A stretch of DNA of 64,000 nucleotides from Mucilaginibacter mali (GCF_013283875.1 NZ_CP054139.1:5208001-5272000), one strand, 5' to 3'; positions 55,685 to 63,810 are shown, counted from the first letter of the stretch. Notes: generated by a model from the sequence alone, not told the origin. A program made the numbers and translations.

Positions 55685-57235
55685 ATGGCAGTTTGTAAAC
55701 GTTTGTTCTTCACCATTTCCGCTATATATTTAGGCCTGACTTCGCAGGCACAATCGCCAGTAATTCCGCCGCAGGATATGGCCCCCAAACGCGAGTTCCG
55801 CGCGGCCTGGATAGCCACTGTTGTTAATATCGACTGGCCAAGCAGTCCGCGGCTAAGTACCGCTCAGCAGAAAAAAGAACTGACCGATATCCTCGATTTC
55901 GACAAGCAGATCGGCCTTAACGCCGCCATGTTCCAGGTGCGCCCTGCTGCCGATGCTTTTTATTTTAAAAGCAAGGAGCCATGGTCTAAATGGCTTACCG
56001 GCAAACAAGGCCAGGCGCCCGACCCGGTTTACGATCCGCTTGACCTGGCCATTACCGAAGCCCACAAACGCGGCATGGAACTGCATGCCTGGTTTAACCC
56101 CTACCGCGCCACTATGGATGGCAACTTCGCCGCTTTGGCCCCGCAACACATCACCCGCATAAAACCCGAGTGGTTTTTTATTTACGACAACATCAAGCTG
56201 TTCAACCCCGGCATCCCCGAGGTGCGCGATTATATTATTGAGGTGATACTGAACGTGGTGGACAATTACGATATAGATGGTGTACACATGGACGATTATT
56301 TTTATCCATACCGTGTTGCCGGGCAAAAGATAGGCGATGCCGATGCCTTTAAAAAATACGGGGGCGACTTTACCAATATCGACGATTGGCGCCGCAACAA
56401 CGTAAACCTGCTGATCAAGGCCCTGGGCGATAGCATCCACAAACATAAGCCTTTTATGAAATACGGCATCAGCCCGATGGGGATCTGGGCCAACAAAAGC
56501 CAAAACCCCGAAGGATCGGACACCCATGGCGGCGACTCGTACTATGAATTGTATGCCGACTCGCGCAAGTGGATAAAAGAGGGTTGGGTAGATTACATCA
56601 ATCCGCAACTGTATTGGACATTTAAATACCGCCTGGCCGCCTTTGAAACCCTGCTTGATTGGTGGAGTGATAATACCTACGGCCGCCACCTGTATATCGG
56701 CATGGCTGCTTATCGTATTAACGAGCGCCTTTCGCCGGGCTTTAAGATCCCCTCGCAAATGCCCGATCAGATCAAATACATCCGCGCCAATCCGCGGGTG
56801 CAGGGCAGTGTTTATTTCAGCCAAAAATCGCTCATCAATAACCCGCTGGGCTTTGCCGATTCGTTAAAGAAGACGTATTATAATCATCCGGCACTACCGC
56901 CGGTAATGATCTGGTTGGATTCCATCCCGCCAAACCAGCCGCAGCAATTGCTGGCTACAGCCCTGCCAGGCAAGGTTAGCCTTAAATGGACTGCCCCATT
57001 GCCCGCCCGTGATAAGGAAGCTACCTATGGCTATGTGATCTACCGCTTCGGTGCCGATGAAAAGGTTGATGTTGGCCGCGCCGAAAACATCCTCAGCATA
57101 CGCTATAACACCGAGCAGCTATTTGAAGACCGCACTGCCGAGAAAGGCAAGAAATATATTTATGTGATAACGGCTATAGACAGATTGAAGAACGAGAGCG
57201 AACATAGTGAGCCGGTGACGGTGGTTGGGAAATAG
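55685..57235 (+). CDS. GHL10/DUF187-type glycoside hydrolase with C-terminal Fn3-like domain
   Basis: A 516-residue protein with a signal peptide (RLFFTISAIYLGLTSQAQ). The TIM-barrel domain (~35-360) carries the family motifs KREFRAAWIATVVNIDWP, FQVRPAADAFYFKSKEPWSKWL, LHAWFNPYRAT and GVHMDDYFYPY, where acidic residues DD are candidate catalytic groups. The C-terminal ~90 residues (KVSLKWTAPLP...YVITAIDRLKNES) form an Fn3-like domain. Members (formerly DUF187) are thought to act on extracellular or peptidoglycan glycans. Substrate not established. Confidence 0.9.
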   Translation: MAVCKRLFFTISAIYLGLTSQAQSPVIPPQDMAPKREFRAAWIATVVNIDWPSSPRLSTAQQKKELTDILDFDKQIGLNAAMFQVRPAADAFYFKSKEPWSKWLTGKQGQAPDPVYDPLDLAITEAHKRGMELHAWFNPYRATMDGNFAALAPQHITRIKPEWFFIYDNIKLFNPGIPEVRDYIIEVILNVVDNYDIDGVHMDDYFYPYRVAGQKIGDADAFKKYGGDFTNIDDWRRNNVNLLIKALGDSIHKHKPFMKYGISPMGIWANKSQNPEGSDTHGGDSYYELYADSRKWIKEGWVDYINPQLYWTFKYRLAAFETLLDWWSDNTYGRHLYIGMAAYRINERLSPGFKIPSQMPDQIKYIRANPRVQGSVYFSQKSLINNPLGFADSLKKTYYNHPALPPVMIWLDSIPPNQPQQLLATALPGKVSLKWTAPLPARDKEATYGYVIYRFGADEKVDVGRAENILSIRYNTEQLFEDRTAEKGKKYIYVITAIDRLKNESEHSEPVTVVGK

Positions 57236-57239
57236 TTTA

Positions 57240-57525
57240 ATGTGCAAATATGCAGATGTGCGTATGTGCAAATAGGGAAAAATGTGCAGATATGCGGATA
57301 TGCAAATGATTTAAGAGTATGCAGATTAATTTGCATATCCGCTAAGTATGTTCCCCAACCACAGCGATGGGTTTCAAACCCATCGCTATAAAGCACTAAT
57401 TCATCATTTGCACATTTGCATACCTGCACATCCGTCCCATCATCTGCACATTTGCACATCTGCATATCTGCACATCCATCCCATCATCTGCACATTTTGC
57501 ATATCCGCACATTTGCACATCCATT
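57240..57525. repeat. Inverted arrays of the TGCACATC octamer around palindrome G4
   Basis: 57240-57345 carries the inverse octamer (ATGTGCAA, ATATGCAG, ATGTGCGT, period 8). 57408-57525 carries TGCACATC, TGCATATC and TGCACATT, also with period 8, interrupted by CCATCCCATCA. Between them lies the G palindrome at 57363-57387. Two spurious reading frames run through it. Confidence 0.75.
57363..57387. repeat. Family G palindrome (G4)
   Basis: AGCGATGGGTTT - C - AAACCCATCGCT. Confidence 0.8.
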
Positions 57526-57567
57526 TGTCACCTTTTTTAAACACGCTCCCCATATTACTTTTTTACC

Positions 57568-57575
57568 TAACTTTG
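57568..57575 (+). promoter_or_regulatory. Promoter -7 box TAACTTTG of lipA, near-leaderless
   Basis: Exact TAnnTTTG with CAGCT between box and ATG (57581). Confidence 0.7.
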
Positions 57576-57580
57576 CAGCT

Positions 57581-58459
57581 ATGATCGATCTTCCGGTTAT
57601 CCCTGTAAGCCAAACCCAACGCAAGCCAGATTGGCTGCGGGTAAAATTGCCTATCGGTAAAGAATACGCGCACGTGCGCGGTTTGGTTGATGAGCATAAA
57701 CTGCACACCATTTGCGAAAGCGGCAACTGCCCCAATATGGGCGAATGCTGGGGCGCGGGCACGGCCACCTTTATGATATTGGGCAACATCTGCACGCGTT
57801 CGTGCTCTTTTTGCGCAGTAGCTACCGGCCGGCCGCTGGCTGTTGACGTGGACGAGCCTAACCGCGTGGCCACATCAGTAAAGCTGATGCAGGTGAAACA
57901 CTGTGTAATTACCTCGGTAGACCGCGACGATCTGAAGGACGGCGGTTCCATCATTTGGGCCGAAACCATCAACGCAATCCGCCGCGAAAGCCCCGATACT
58001 ACGCTGGAAACCCTGCTGCCCGACTTCCGTGGCATTTGGGAAAACCTTGACCGTGTAATTGCCGTACGCCCAGAAGTTGTATCTCACAACCTGGAGACAG
58101 TACGCCGCCTTACCCGCGAGGTGCGTATACAAGCAAAATACGACCGTAGCCTGGAAGCTTTAAGTCGCATTTCGGCTGCAGGTTTGCGCACCAAATCGGG
58201 CATTATGCTGGGTTTGGGCGAAAAGGAGGAAGATGTGCTGGAAGCCATGCAGGACCTTTTAAATGCAGGCGTACACATACTTACCCTTGGCCAATACCTG
58301 CAGCCAACCCGTAACCACCACCCGGTTATCGACTGGATCCATCCCGATCAGTTTGCCTATTACAAGCAGGTTGGTTTAGACATGGGTTTCAAATATGTAG
58401 AAAGCGGACCTCTGGTGCGGTCGTCGTATCACGCTGAAAAACATTTATTTGAAATCTAA
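57581..58459 (+). CDS. lipA: Lipoyl synthase
   Basis: A 292-residue radical-SAM lipoyl synthase. Auxiliary cluster cysteines are C45, C50 and C56 (CESGNCPNMGEC). The radical-SAM cysteines are C71, C75 and C78 (CTRSCSFCAV). The C-terminal RSSYHAEK supplies the Ser ligand of the auxiliary cluster. It inserts two sulfur atoms into octanoyl groups bound to lipoyl domains. The upstream frame through octamer repeats is rejected. lipB is not in the window. An ECF sigma gene follows 23 bp later. Confidence 0.96.
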   Translation: MIDLPVIPVSQTQRKPDWLRVKLPIGKEYAHVRGLVDEHKLHTICESGNCPNMGECWGAGTATFMILGNICTRSCSFCAVATGRPLAVDVDEPNRVATSVKLMQVKHCVITSVDRDDLKDGGSIIWAETINAIRRESPDTTLETLLPDFRGIWENLDRVIAVRPEVVSHNLETVRRLTREVRIQAKYDRSLEALSRISAAGLRTKSGIMLGLGEKEEDVLEAMQDLLNAGVHILTLGQYLQPTRNHHPVIDWIHPDQFAYYKQVGLDMGFKYVESGPLVRSSYHAEKHLFEI

Positions 58460-58482
58460 ATTTTCTTTTTAATTTCACTTCG

Positions 58483-59034
58483 TTGACTCCGAAAAGAAAA
58501 ATATCGTTTACAGAAGAGGAATTGGTGCGTGGCTTACAAAACCGTGAAAAGGTTGCTGTAGAGTCCCTGTACGATAATTATTCCGCTTCGTTATATGGTG
58601 TTATTTCCCGGATAGTTAACGAAACAGAATTGGCTGAAGACATCCTGCAGGAAACCTTTGTCAAGATATGGCAATCGTTTAGCAGCTACAGCCCCGATAA
58701 AGGCCGTTTATTTACCTGGATGGTAAATATCGCCCGAAATTTGGCTATCGATAAAGTACGGTCGAAAGATTTTCGTAACCAAAATAAAAACCAGGAGTTA
58801 GAAAACACCGTAAATTTAATCGACGAGCAAAATAATACCGTCTACAAGCCCGAATTACTGGGGATCAAAGATCTGGTTACTACGCTAAGGCCCGAGCAGA
58901 AGTCCATCCTTGATTTAGTTTATTTTAAAGGTTATACGCACGTAGAGGCTGCCGATGAGCTCGGCATCCCTTTAGGTACCGTAAAAACTCGTTTAAGAAT
59001 GGCTATACAAGAGTTAAGGAAACATTTTAATTAA
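58483..59034 (+). CDS. ECF-type sigma factor (RskA-regulated type)
   Basis: A 183-residue sigma-70 family protein. Region 2 is SLYDNYSASLYGVISRIV and LAEDILQETFVKIW, with FTWMVNIARNLAIDKVRSKDF. Region 4 is LRPEQKSILDLVYFKGYTHVEAADELGIPLGTVKTRLRMAIQELR. A TTG start is used because no ATG precedes the conserved block. The next gene is 1 bp away and encodes its anti-sigma factor. In other bacteria this SigK/RskA-type pair reports on redox or envelope stress. Confidence 0.9.
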   Translation: MTPKRKISFTEEELVRGLQNREKVAVESLYDNYSASLYGVISRIVNETELAEDILQETFVKIWQSFSSYSPDKGRLFTWMVNIARNLAIDKVRSKDFRNQNKNQELENTVNLIDEQNNTVYKPELLGIKDLVTTLRPEQKSILDLVYFKGYTHVEAADELGIPLGTVKTRLRMAIQELRKHFN

Positions 59035-59035
59035 A

Positions 59036-59860
59036 GTGGAAGAAGTAAAGGCATATATCGAATCGGGGGTACTGGAACTTTATGTTCTGGGTGAGGTGAG
59101 CCACGCTGAGCGGCTTGAGGTGGAAGCGATGGCCTTAAAACATCCTGCTATTAAGGCCGAGCTGGAGGAGATCGAACGGTCGATGGAGCTGTTTGCCGAA
59201 GAGCACGAAATTGAACCATCGCCCGAGTTGCGTAACCGTATCCTGAACAGCATGGTAACCAACCTGGCCGACGACCGCACCTTCCGCAGCAAGCATACCG
59301 AAACCGAAGACGCGCCCGTGGTGCCGATGCGAACGTCGGAAAGCAGTAGTTTTTACAAATATGCCTTTGCCGCCTGCCTGGCCCTGTTGCTGGTAAGCAG
59401 CATAGCCTTATATAATGTATATAACCAGCTGCAGGATTCGAAGGGGCAGATCCTGGCCCTTAACGCGCAGAAAACCCAATACGCCAAAACCGTAAACCTG
59501 CAAAGCGACGAACTGGAGATCTACCGCGGCAATTACAAAATGATCAAACTGCCCGGAACAGGCAAAACGCCAAAAGCATGGATGATGCTGGCCTGGAGCC
59601 CGGTGAAAAAGCACGTGATGATAGACATGGCTAATTTGAACCTGCCCGCTAACGATGCCGCCCACCAATACCAGCTTTGGGCTATTGTAGATGGCAAGCC
59701 AGTTGACCTGGGCGTATTCGACGCCAAACCAGATTCGGCTACGGTAATGAAGATCATGAAATCGGTTGATAAGCCGCAGGCTTTTGCCGTAACCTTAGAG
59801 CCTAAAGGCGGCAGCGTGAACCCAACAATGGCCAATATGACGGTGATTGCCACCATCTAA
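59036..59860 (+). CDS. RskA-family anti-sigma factor
   Basis: A 274-residue protein (GTG start). The N-terminal ~90 residues are helical and bind the sigma factor (AYIESGVLELYVLGEVSHAERLEVEAMA; no zinc motif), then one TM (KYAFAACLALLLVSSIALYNVY), a periplasmic coiled coil and the RskA C-terminal domain (AHQYQLWAIVDGKPVDLGVF). It should hold the ECF factor inactive at the inner membrane until cleaved. Directly after the sigma gene (1-bp gap), with a terminator behind. Confidence 0.92.
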   Translation: MEEVKAYIESGVLELYVLGEVSHAERLEVEAMALKHPAIKAELEEIERSMELFAEEHEIEPSPELRNRILNSMVTNLADDRTFRSKHTETEDAPVVPMRTSESSSFYKYAFAACLALLLVSSIALYNVYNQLQDSKGQILALNAQKTQYAKTVNLQSDELEIYRGNYKMIKLPGTGKTPKAWMMLAWSPVKKHVMIDMANLNLPANDAAHQYQLWAIVDGKPVDLGVFDAKPDSATVMKIMKSVDKPQAFAVTLEPKGGSVNPTMANMTVIATI

Positions 59861-59955
59861 AAAAATATTTTCAATTTAGTGTAACTATTTACTTAGTTTT
59901 ACGTCTTATAATATGAAAGCGTATTTCGTTCTTTATAAGATCAGTTAATAGTTAG

Positions 59956-59989
59956 AAAAGGGATGCATGATACCTGCATCCCTTTTTTT
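59956..59989 (+). terminator. Intrinsic terminator of the sigma/anti-sigma operon
   Basis: Stem AAAGGGATGCA / TGCATCCCTTT around TGATACC, then TTTTTTTG. Confidence 0.9.
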
Positions 59990-60048
59990 GTGCGCGGTGG
60001 GTTTTAAGGGATGCGATTACATATGCTACGTTACTGTAATAACTAAGA

Positions 60049-60076
60049 GCGGTTCGTGAGGACACGAACCGCGGGG
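60049..60076 (+). repeat. REP hairpin H-L1 (loop AGGA, tail GCGGGG)
   Basis: GCGGTTCGTG-AGGA-CACGAACCGC followed by GGGG. Ten-bp perfect stem. Confidence 0.8.
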
Positions 60077-60079
60077 CCA

Positions 60080-60100
60080 TTGCCTGTGCCCCACAGGCAA
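60080..60100 (-). repeat. REP hairpin H-R1, head to head with H-L1
   Basis: TTGCCTGTG-CCC-CACAGGCAA. The same stem with a TCCT loop (complement of AGGA) occurs at 60253-60274. Confidence 0.75.
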
Positions 60101-60152
60101 TTTGCAGTTAACACAACTGCCTCGCAATAATACATTCAACGCTTCAACCCCA

Positions 60153-60174
60153 TTGCGTGTGTCCCCACAGGCAA
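60153..60174 (-). repeat. REP hairpin H-R2
   Basis: TTGCGTGTG-TCCC-CACAGGCAA, one stem mismatch. Confidence 0.65.
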
Positions 60175-60198
60175 TCATAAAGCCAGCATTCGGCAAGA

Positions 60199-60225
60199 GT
60201 TGTTCGTGAGGACACGAACAACGGG
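60199..60225 (+). repeat. REP hairpin H-L2 (loop AGGA)
   Basis: GTTGTTCGTG-AGGA-CACGAACAAC followed by GGG. Stem differs from H-L1 in its outer bases, with compensating changes. Confidence 0.8.
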
Positions 60226-60252
60226 ATAATCTGATTTTATACTCTCCTTCCA

Positions 60253-60274
60253 TTGCCTGTGTCCTCACAGGCAA
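60253..60274 (-). repeat. REP hairpin H-R3
   Basis: TTGCCTGTG-TCCT-CACAGGCAA, 50 bp before the transposase ATG. Confidence 0.8.
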
Positions 60275-60323
60275 TTTGCAGCTATCAATACAACTCACCC
60301 AGAAATATTGTTATATTTCATCA

Positions 60324-60845
60324 ATGGAACTGAACCAAATATATTTTTATACCGCCAGTATAAAGGATTGGACCTCACTATTAAATACCGATAAATTCAA
60401 GTTGATAGTTTTAGATAGTATTATCCATTTAGTAAAGAAAGAGAAAATCAAAGTTTATGGATTTGTTATTATGCCTAATCATATCCACTTAATTTGGGAA
60501 AGTGTAAGTATGAATGGTAAGGAAAAGCCACACGCCAGCTTTATGAAATTTACAGGTCATCAATTTCTTGAAGAGTTAAGAAAAAGGGATGGCGGAATAC
60601 TTGAGCGCTTTAAATCGGAAGACGGAAATAGAAATTATCAATTTTGGCAAAGAAACTCGCTGCCAATAAAAATGTATGATAAAAAGATATTAGAGCAAAA
60701 GCTTAATTATATTCATCTAAACCCCTTACAAGCACACTGGAATTTGGTGAGTGATCCTAATGAATATTATTATTCGTCATGTGCCTTTTATGAGCGGGAG
60801 GATATGACGTTCGACTGGATAACAGATTATCGGGATGCTATGTGA
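60324..60845 (+). CDS. REP-associated tyrosine transposase (RAYT, IS200-like Y1)
   Basis: A 173-residue HUH-fold Y1 transposase. The HUH motif is H53-I-H55 in YGFVIMPNHIHLIWES and the catalytic Tyr is Y129 in LNYIHLNPLQAHWNLV, followed by YYYSSCAFY. These are the marks of IS200-like/RAYT enzymes, which cut and join single-stranded DNA at REP hairpins. The gene is single, not flanked by typical IS ends, and surrounded by AGGA-loop hairpins, as expected of a domesticated RAYT. It is clearly richer in A+T than its neighbours. Confidence 0.88.
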   Translation: MELNQIYFYTASIKDWTSLLNTDKFKLIVLDSIIHLVKKEKIKVYGFVIMPNHIHLIWESVSMNGKEKPHASFMKFTGHQFLEELRKRDGGILERFKSEDGNRNYQFWQRNSLPIKMYDKKILEQKLNYIHLNPLQAHWNLVSDPNEYYYSSCAFYEREDMTFDWITDYRDAM

Positions 60846-60860
60846 GATTTGATGAGAATT

Positions 60861-60885
60861 GCTAGTGAGGACACGAACAGCGGGG
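60861..60885 (+). repeat. REP hairpin H-L3 downstream of the RAYT gene (degenerate)
   Basis: GCTAGTG-AGGA-CACGAACAGC then GGGG. Loop, core and tail are retained, the stem is imperfect. Confidence 0.65.
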
Positions 60886-60924
60886 TAGAGATTGATTTGG
60901 TTAAATTAATGATAACTTAGTTAT

Positions 60925-61413
60925 ATGCAGAAAGGCGTTAAACACCTACTCCTTATATCGTTATTGTGTAGCACATATGCCTGCGCCAATGCCCAGAACA
61001 ATAAAAAAGAGATTCCGTATGCGAAGTTTTTTACAAACCCCAAGATAGGGAGTATCTACCTATATGTGTCGGCTAAAAAAGATAAAACGTACCTAACTTA
61101 TTTGGGTATGATAAGCGGAGGTAAACAGCACTCTTATAAAATAGTAACTTCTACATGGATTTGGGGCGCTGCTCATCGGGCAACCAATAGAATATTGGTG
61201 TATACAGATAAGAATAAATACTTGGGCAACTACTATGTAACAATGACAAATGAATTGCCAACGTATATGCAAGGTAACAAGTTGATATTTTCTACTGAAC
61301 AGAACACCTGTATCTGCAAGATAGATTTCTCTAAGGGGCCACCGGCACAGCTATATAACGAGTGCGCAGGCGATACTTATAAGTTCGATAAAAATAATAA
61401 CCCAATCAATTAA
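60925..61413 (+). CDS. Secreted hypothetical protein
   Basis: A 162-residue protein with a signal peptide (HLLLISLLCSTYACANAQ; the Cys at ~20 might even be a lipobox, but the -3/+1 pattern is weak). The mature part is basic and beta-rich, with a Cys pair C-I-C (TCICKIDF). No family recognised. It lies behind the RAYT gene in the same AT-rich patch, so it may have come with it. Its 3' end overlaps the convergent gene by 8 bp. Confidence 0.55.
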   Translation: MQKGVKHLLLISLLCSTYACANAQNNKKEIPYAKFFTNPKIGSIYLYVSAKKDKTYLTYLGMISGGKQHSYKIVTSTWIWGAAHRATNRILVYTDKNKYLGNYYVTMTNELPTYMQGNKLIFSTEQNTCICKIDFSKGPPAQLYNECAGDTYKFDKNNNPIN

Positions 61414-61726
61414 CCGCCAACTCCACTTCCCCTATAAACAAAACCATCATCCGTTTAAAAACGGACCGCAGCTTGGCCACAAGCTTTTTAAACGGTGAAG
61501 TTGCCGGCAGCGGCGTGCTGTCTTGCCCGTCATGATAATATGGCAAAGCCTCCTTTTCCATCTCCCTTAAAACAAACTGGTGCACCAGGGGATCGCGGTT
61601 GATGATCTCATCCATTTCGGCCAGCTCTTTTAAGGTCGGTTCGCCGTTCAGGCGTTTTTCCCAAAGTACCTCAAATCGCTCCTGCGAGTCGGTACGCCTT
61701 ACGATGAACCTGTTATTACTATCCAT
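61406..61726 (-). CDS. Hypothetical protein with helical acidic core
   Basis: A 106-residue protein (ATG at 61726) starting MDSNNRFIVRRTDSQERFEV. Helix-rich, acidic middle (LNGEPTLKELAEMDEIINRDPLVHQFVLREMEKEA), and a basic, hydrophobic C-terminus (FKKLVAKLRSVFKRMMVLFIGEVEL) that might associate with the membrane. No family recognised. An 8-bp 3' overlap with the preceding convergent gene. Confidence 0.5.
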   Translation of the reverse strand: MDSNNRFIVRRTDSQERFEVLWEKRLNGEPTLKELAEMDEIINRDPLVHQFVLREMEKEALPYYHDGQDSTPLPATSPFKKLVAKLRSVFKRMMVLFIGEVELAVN

Positions 61727-61922
61727 GGCTTTTTGCTTAGGTTGATTATGCCGCAAATCAGGTGCCATATTTATAAACGACTATTCATCAGCCAGATACA
61801 AAAAAAATATCTGTAAACATACGGTCGCTTTTGAAACAGTGTGGTGTTCGGAAATGTGCGGATGATTTTACAATTTTCAGGTTGAGGGTTTTCGTGTGCT
61901 ACAAACAGGTAGCCCCTGTGGG

Positions 61923-62098
61923 CAATGTCATTAAGTTAAGGATGATCAGCCAAATAAAGCCCCCTCTAAATCTCCCCCGGTAGGGGAGACTTAGGCGGCA
62001 CAAGCGTAAAATTCTTAAAGTCCTCCCCTTTGGGGAGGATTATTTCATGAGGGCTTCGCCGTTTAGGTGGGGCTTAAAAGCGTAACTTAATGACATTG
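61923..62098. mobile_element. Element with 16-bp perfect inverted ends around family B sequence
   Basis: CAATGTCATTAAGTTA at the left is the exact inverse of TAACTTAATGACATTG at the right. Inside are CCCCCTCTAAATCTCCCCC and GTCCTCCCCTTTGGGGAGG. No gene. It contains GTCAT/ATGAC like families B-E. Confidence 0.6.
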
Positions 62099-62183
62099 CT
62101 CCAGCGGGACATCGGAATTGTCCAACGATTGCCCAATGGGGGTAGGAATTGCACTAATCACAGTCTTTTTTAACCCTGCTAAA

Positions 62184-62801
62184 TTACTTGCCTGCTTTCC
62201 CGGCTTGAAAATCCCCCGCGCCTGTGCAATACTCCAGTCCCAAAACAAGGGCCATGGTACTTGCAAAACAAATCTTCTGCATAATGGGCAGGTAAGTTAC
62301 CTGGTGCATGCCGTACATGTAAAGGGTAACATAAAAGATCAGCAGACCGATGATGCAAAGCACCTTAAACAGGTGCAGTTTAGATTTCAGCACAAAAACG
62401 GTAATGTAAAACATCCCTATTAAAAACAGGGTGCTGGATATGGTGATCATCACATCGTGCAGCGGGGTAGCTATTAAAAAGGTGAAGACCATGCCGCCGG
62501 CGCCGATGTATTTAATTACGTTAGCCGCGCCCCTTTGCGGTATCCGTTTGGCAAACCTAACAAAGAAGCAGGCCAAGCCCGCCGAAAGGAAAACCATGCC
62601 GCCAACCGCCCAAAAGCGGGCGGGGTTATGCATGCCGTTAACCGCTGTTTCGCCAAAAAGGTTGCTCACGTAATTATTGGCCCAGCTATACCCAACCGAG
62701 TTTTTATCAACCTGCGAGCCACCGGGGTAATTTAAGGTGGCTATTACCAATAACAGTATAGCAGCGATGAGCAGCAATAAAGTGGTATGCTTTTTTAGCA
62801 T
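62184..62801 (-). CDS. DUF998-like six-TM membrane protein
   Basis: A 205-residue protein with six TM helices. The first TM (TTLLLLIAAILLLVIATLNYPGG) is followed by the loop NYVSNLFGETAVNGMHNPAR, which resembles the DUF998/CAAX-like membrane family (YLSDLG...NPA motif). Function unknown. The ATG at 62801 is chosen; the frame runs 17 codons further up to 62852 and overlaps map by 10 bp there. It lies behind map on the same strand. Confidence 0.7.
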   Translation of the reverse strand: MLKKHTTLLLLIAAILLLVIATLNYPGGSQVDKNSVGYSWANNYVSNLFGETAVNGMHNPARFWAVGGMVFLSAGLACFFVRFAKRIPQRGAANVIKYIGAGGMVFTFLIATPLHDVMITISSTLFLIGMFYITVFVLKSKLHLFKVLCIIGLLIFYVTLYMYGMHQVTYLPIMQKICFASTMALVLGLEYCTGAGDFQAGKAGK

Positions 62802-62842
62802 CGGTGATTGTATTACAGCAATAAATATCGCATTAACACTTA

Positions 62843-63607
62843 TCAATCCCAAATCCCGTTCTGCGCGGTGAATATCACCGGCTGGTCGCCGGTTACCATA
62901 ATGGTATGCTCGTGCTGGGCAACAAAGCCGCCCTTGTTGCCTACCAGCGTCCAGCCATCGGCCTGGGTATCGGTATAGGTAGACCGGGTTGAAATAAAGG
63001 TCTCTATCGCTACCACCGAATTCTTTTTGAAACGCGTTTGGTTATCGCGGTCGCAAAAGTTGGCTATTTCGTGCGGTTCCTCGTGCAGGCTGCGGCCAAC
63101 GCCGTGGCCGGTCAGGTTTTTTATTACAGTATAGCCCGCTTTTTTAGCTTCGGTTTCAATCAGCTTACCGATATCGGATATTTTAACGCCGCCCTTAATA
63201 TTGCTGATGGCCTTTTTTAATATCTCTTTCGATGCTTGCACCAGTTTACCATGGCCGTGAATGTCCTCACCTAAAATAAACGAGCCGCCGTTATCGGCCC
63301 AAAAACCGTTCAGCTCAGCCGATACGTCGATGTTCACCAGGTCGCCCTCCTGCAGGACGGCATCTGCCGATGGAACGCCGTGCGCCACCTCACCGTTAAT
63401 GCTGATGCAGGTATGCCCCGGGAAGTTATAGGTTAATATCGGTGCCGAGCGCGCGCCCATTTGCGCCAATAATTCGCCGCCATAATCGTCAAGTTCTTTG
63501 GTAGAAATGCCTGGTTTGGCATACTCGCGCATCTTCTTTAGCGTAATGGCCACAGCATCGCTGGCCTGCTGCATCCCTAATCTTTCTTCTTCGGTGGATA
63601 TGGACAT
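62843..63607 (-). CDS. map: Methionine aminopeptidase, type I
   Basis: A 254-residue MetAP without an N-terminal zinc finger. Metal ligands are in VNIDVSAELNGFWADN (two Asp), TGHGVGRSLHEEPH (His), VAIETFIST (Glu) and QHEHTIMVT (Glu). The start gives MSISTEEERLGMQQ. It removes the initiator methionine. In many genomes map lies by secY/rpmJ, here it is isolated. Confidence 0.95.
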   Translation of the reverse strand: MSISTEEERLGMQQASDAVAITLKKMREYAKPGISTKELDDYGGELLAQMGARSAPILTYNFPGHTCISINGEVAHGVPSADAVLQEGDLVNIDVSAELNGFWADNGGSFILGEDIHGHGKLVQASKEILKKAISNIKGGVKISDIGKLIETEAKKAGYTVIKNLTGHGVGRSLHEEPHEIANFCDRDNQTRFKKNSVVAIETFISTRSTYTDTQADGWTLVGNKGGFVAQHEHTIMVTGDQPVIFTAQNGIWD

Positions 63608-63730
63608 GGGTGGTTTATTTCTTTGAGGACAAAATTAAGAATTTGTTGCGAGGGGTCGTCTCTATTTTAAAATTACAACAATCCCCCGTTTTTAGCCCGT
63701 AATCGATCTTAATGGGTAAACAGTACGAAT

Positions 63731-63760
63731 GGTCTGTGAGGACGCAGACTGCGGGGAAGA
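63731..63760 (+). repeat. REP-like hairpin H-L4
   Basis: GGTCTGTG-AGGA-CGCAGACT then GCGGGG: same loop and tail as at 60049, different stem. A more degenerate copy (GATGACACAAACTACGGGG) follows at ~63783. Confidence 0.65.
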
Positions 63761-63810
63761 TGGCACAACGTATGCGGTCTAACGATGACACAAACTACGG
63801 GGAAATTACC

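Noticed and set aside
55853..56824. 323-residue minus-strand frame in the GHL10 gene
   Set aside because: Antisense shadow of a GC-biased gene; no start signal or family resemblance.
57160..57465. Cys-rich open frames (MQMCKCADDG..., and HICTSAYLHI on the other strand)
   Set aside because: They are translations of the TGCACATC octamer arrays. The periodic Cys/His pattern comes from the DNA period, not from a metal-binding protein.
57240..57525. CRISPR-like array
   Set aside because: Units are 8 bp, degenerate, without unique spacers of constant length, and no cas genes are near.
59861..60323. tRNA or small-RNA gene in the repeat-rich gap before the RAYT
   Set aside because: The hairpins are REP-type with AGGA loops. 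No cloverleaf, T-loop GTTCGA consensus in context or CCA end is found.
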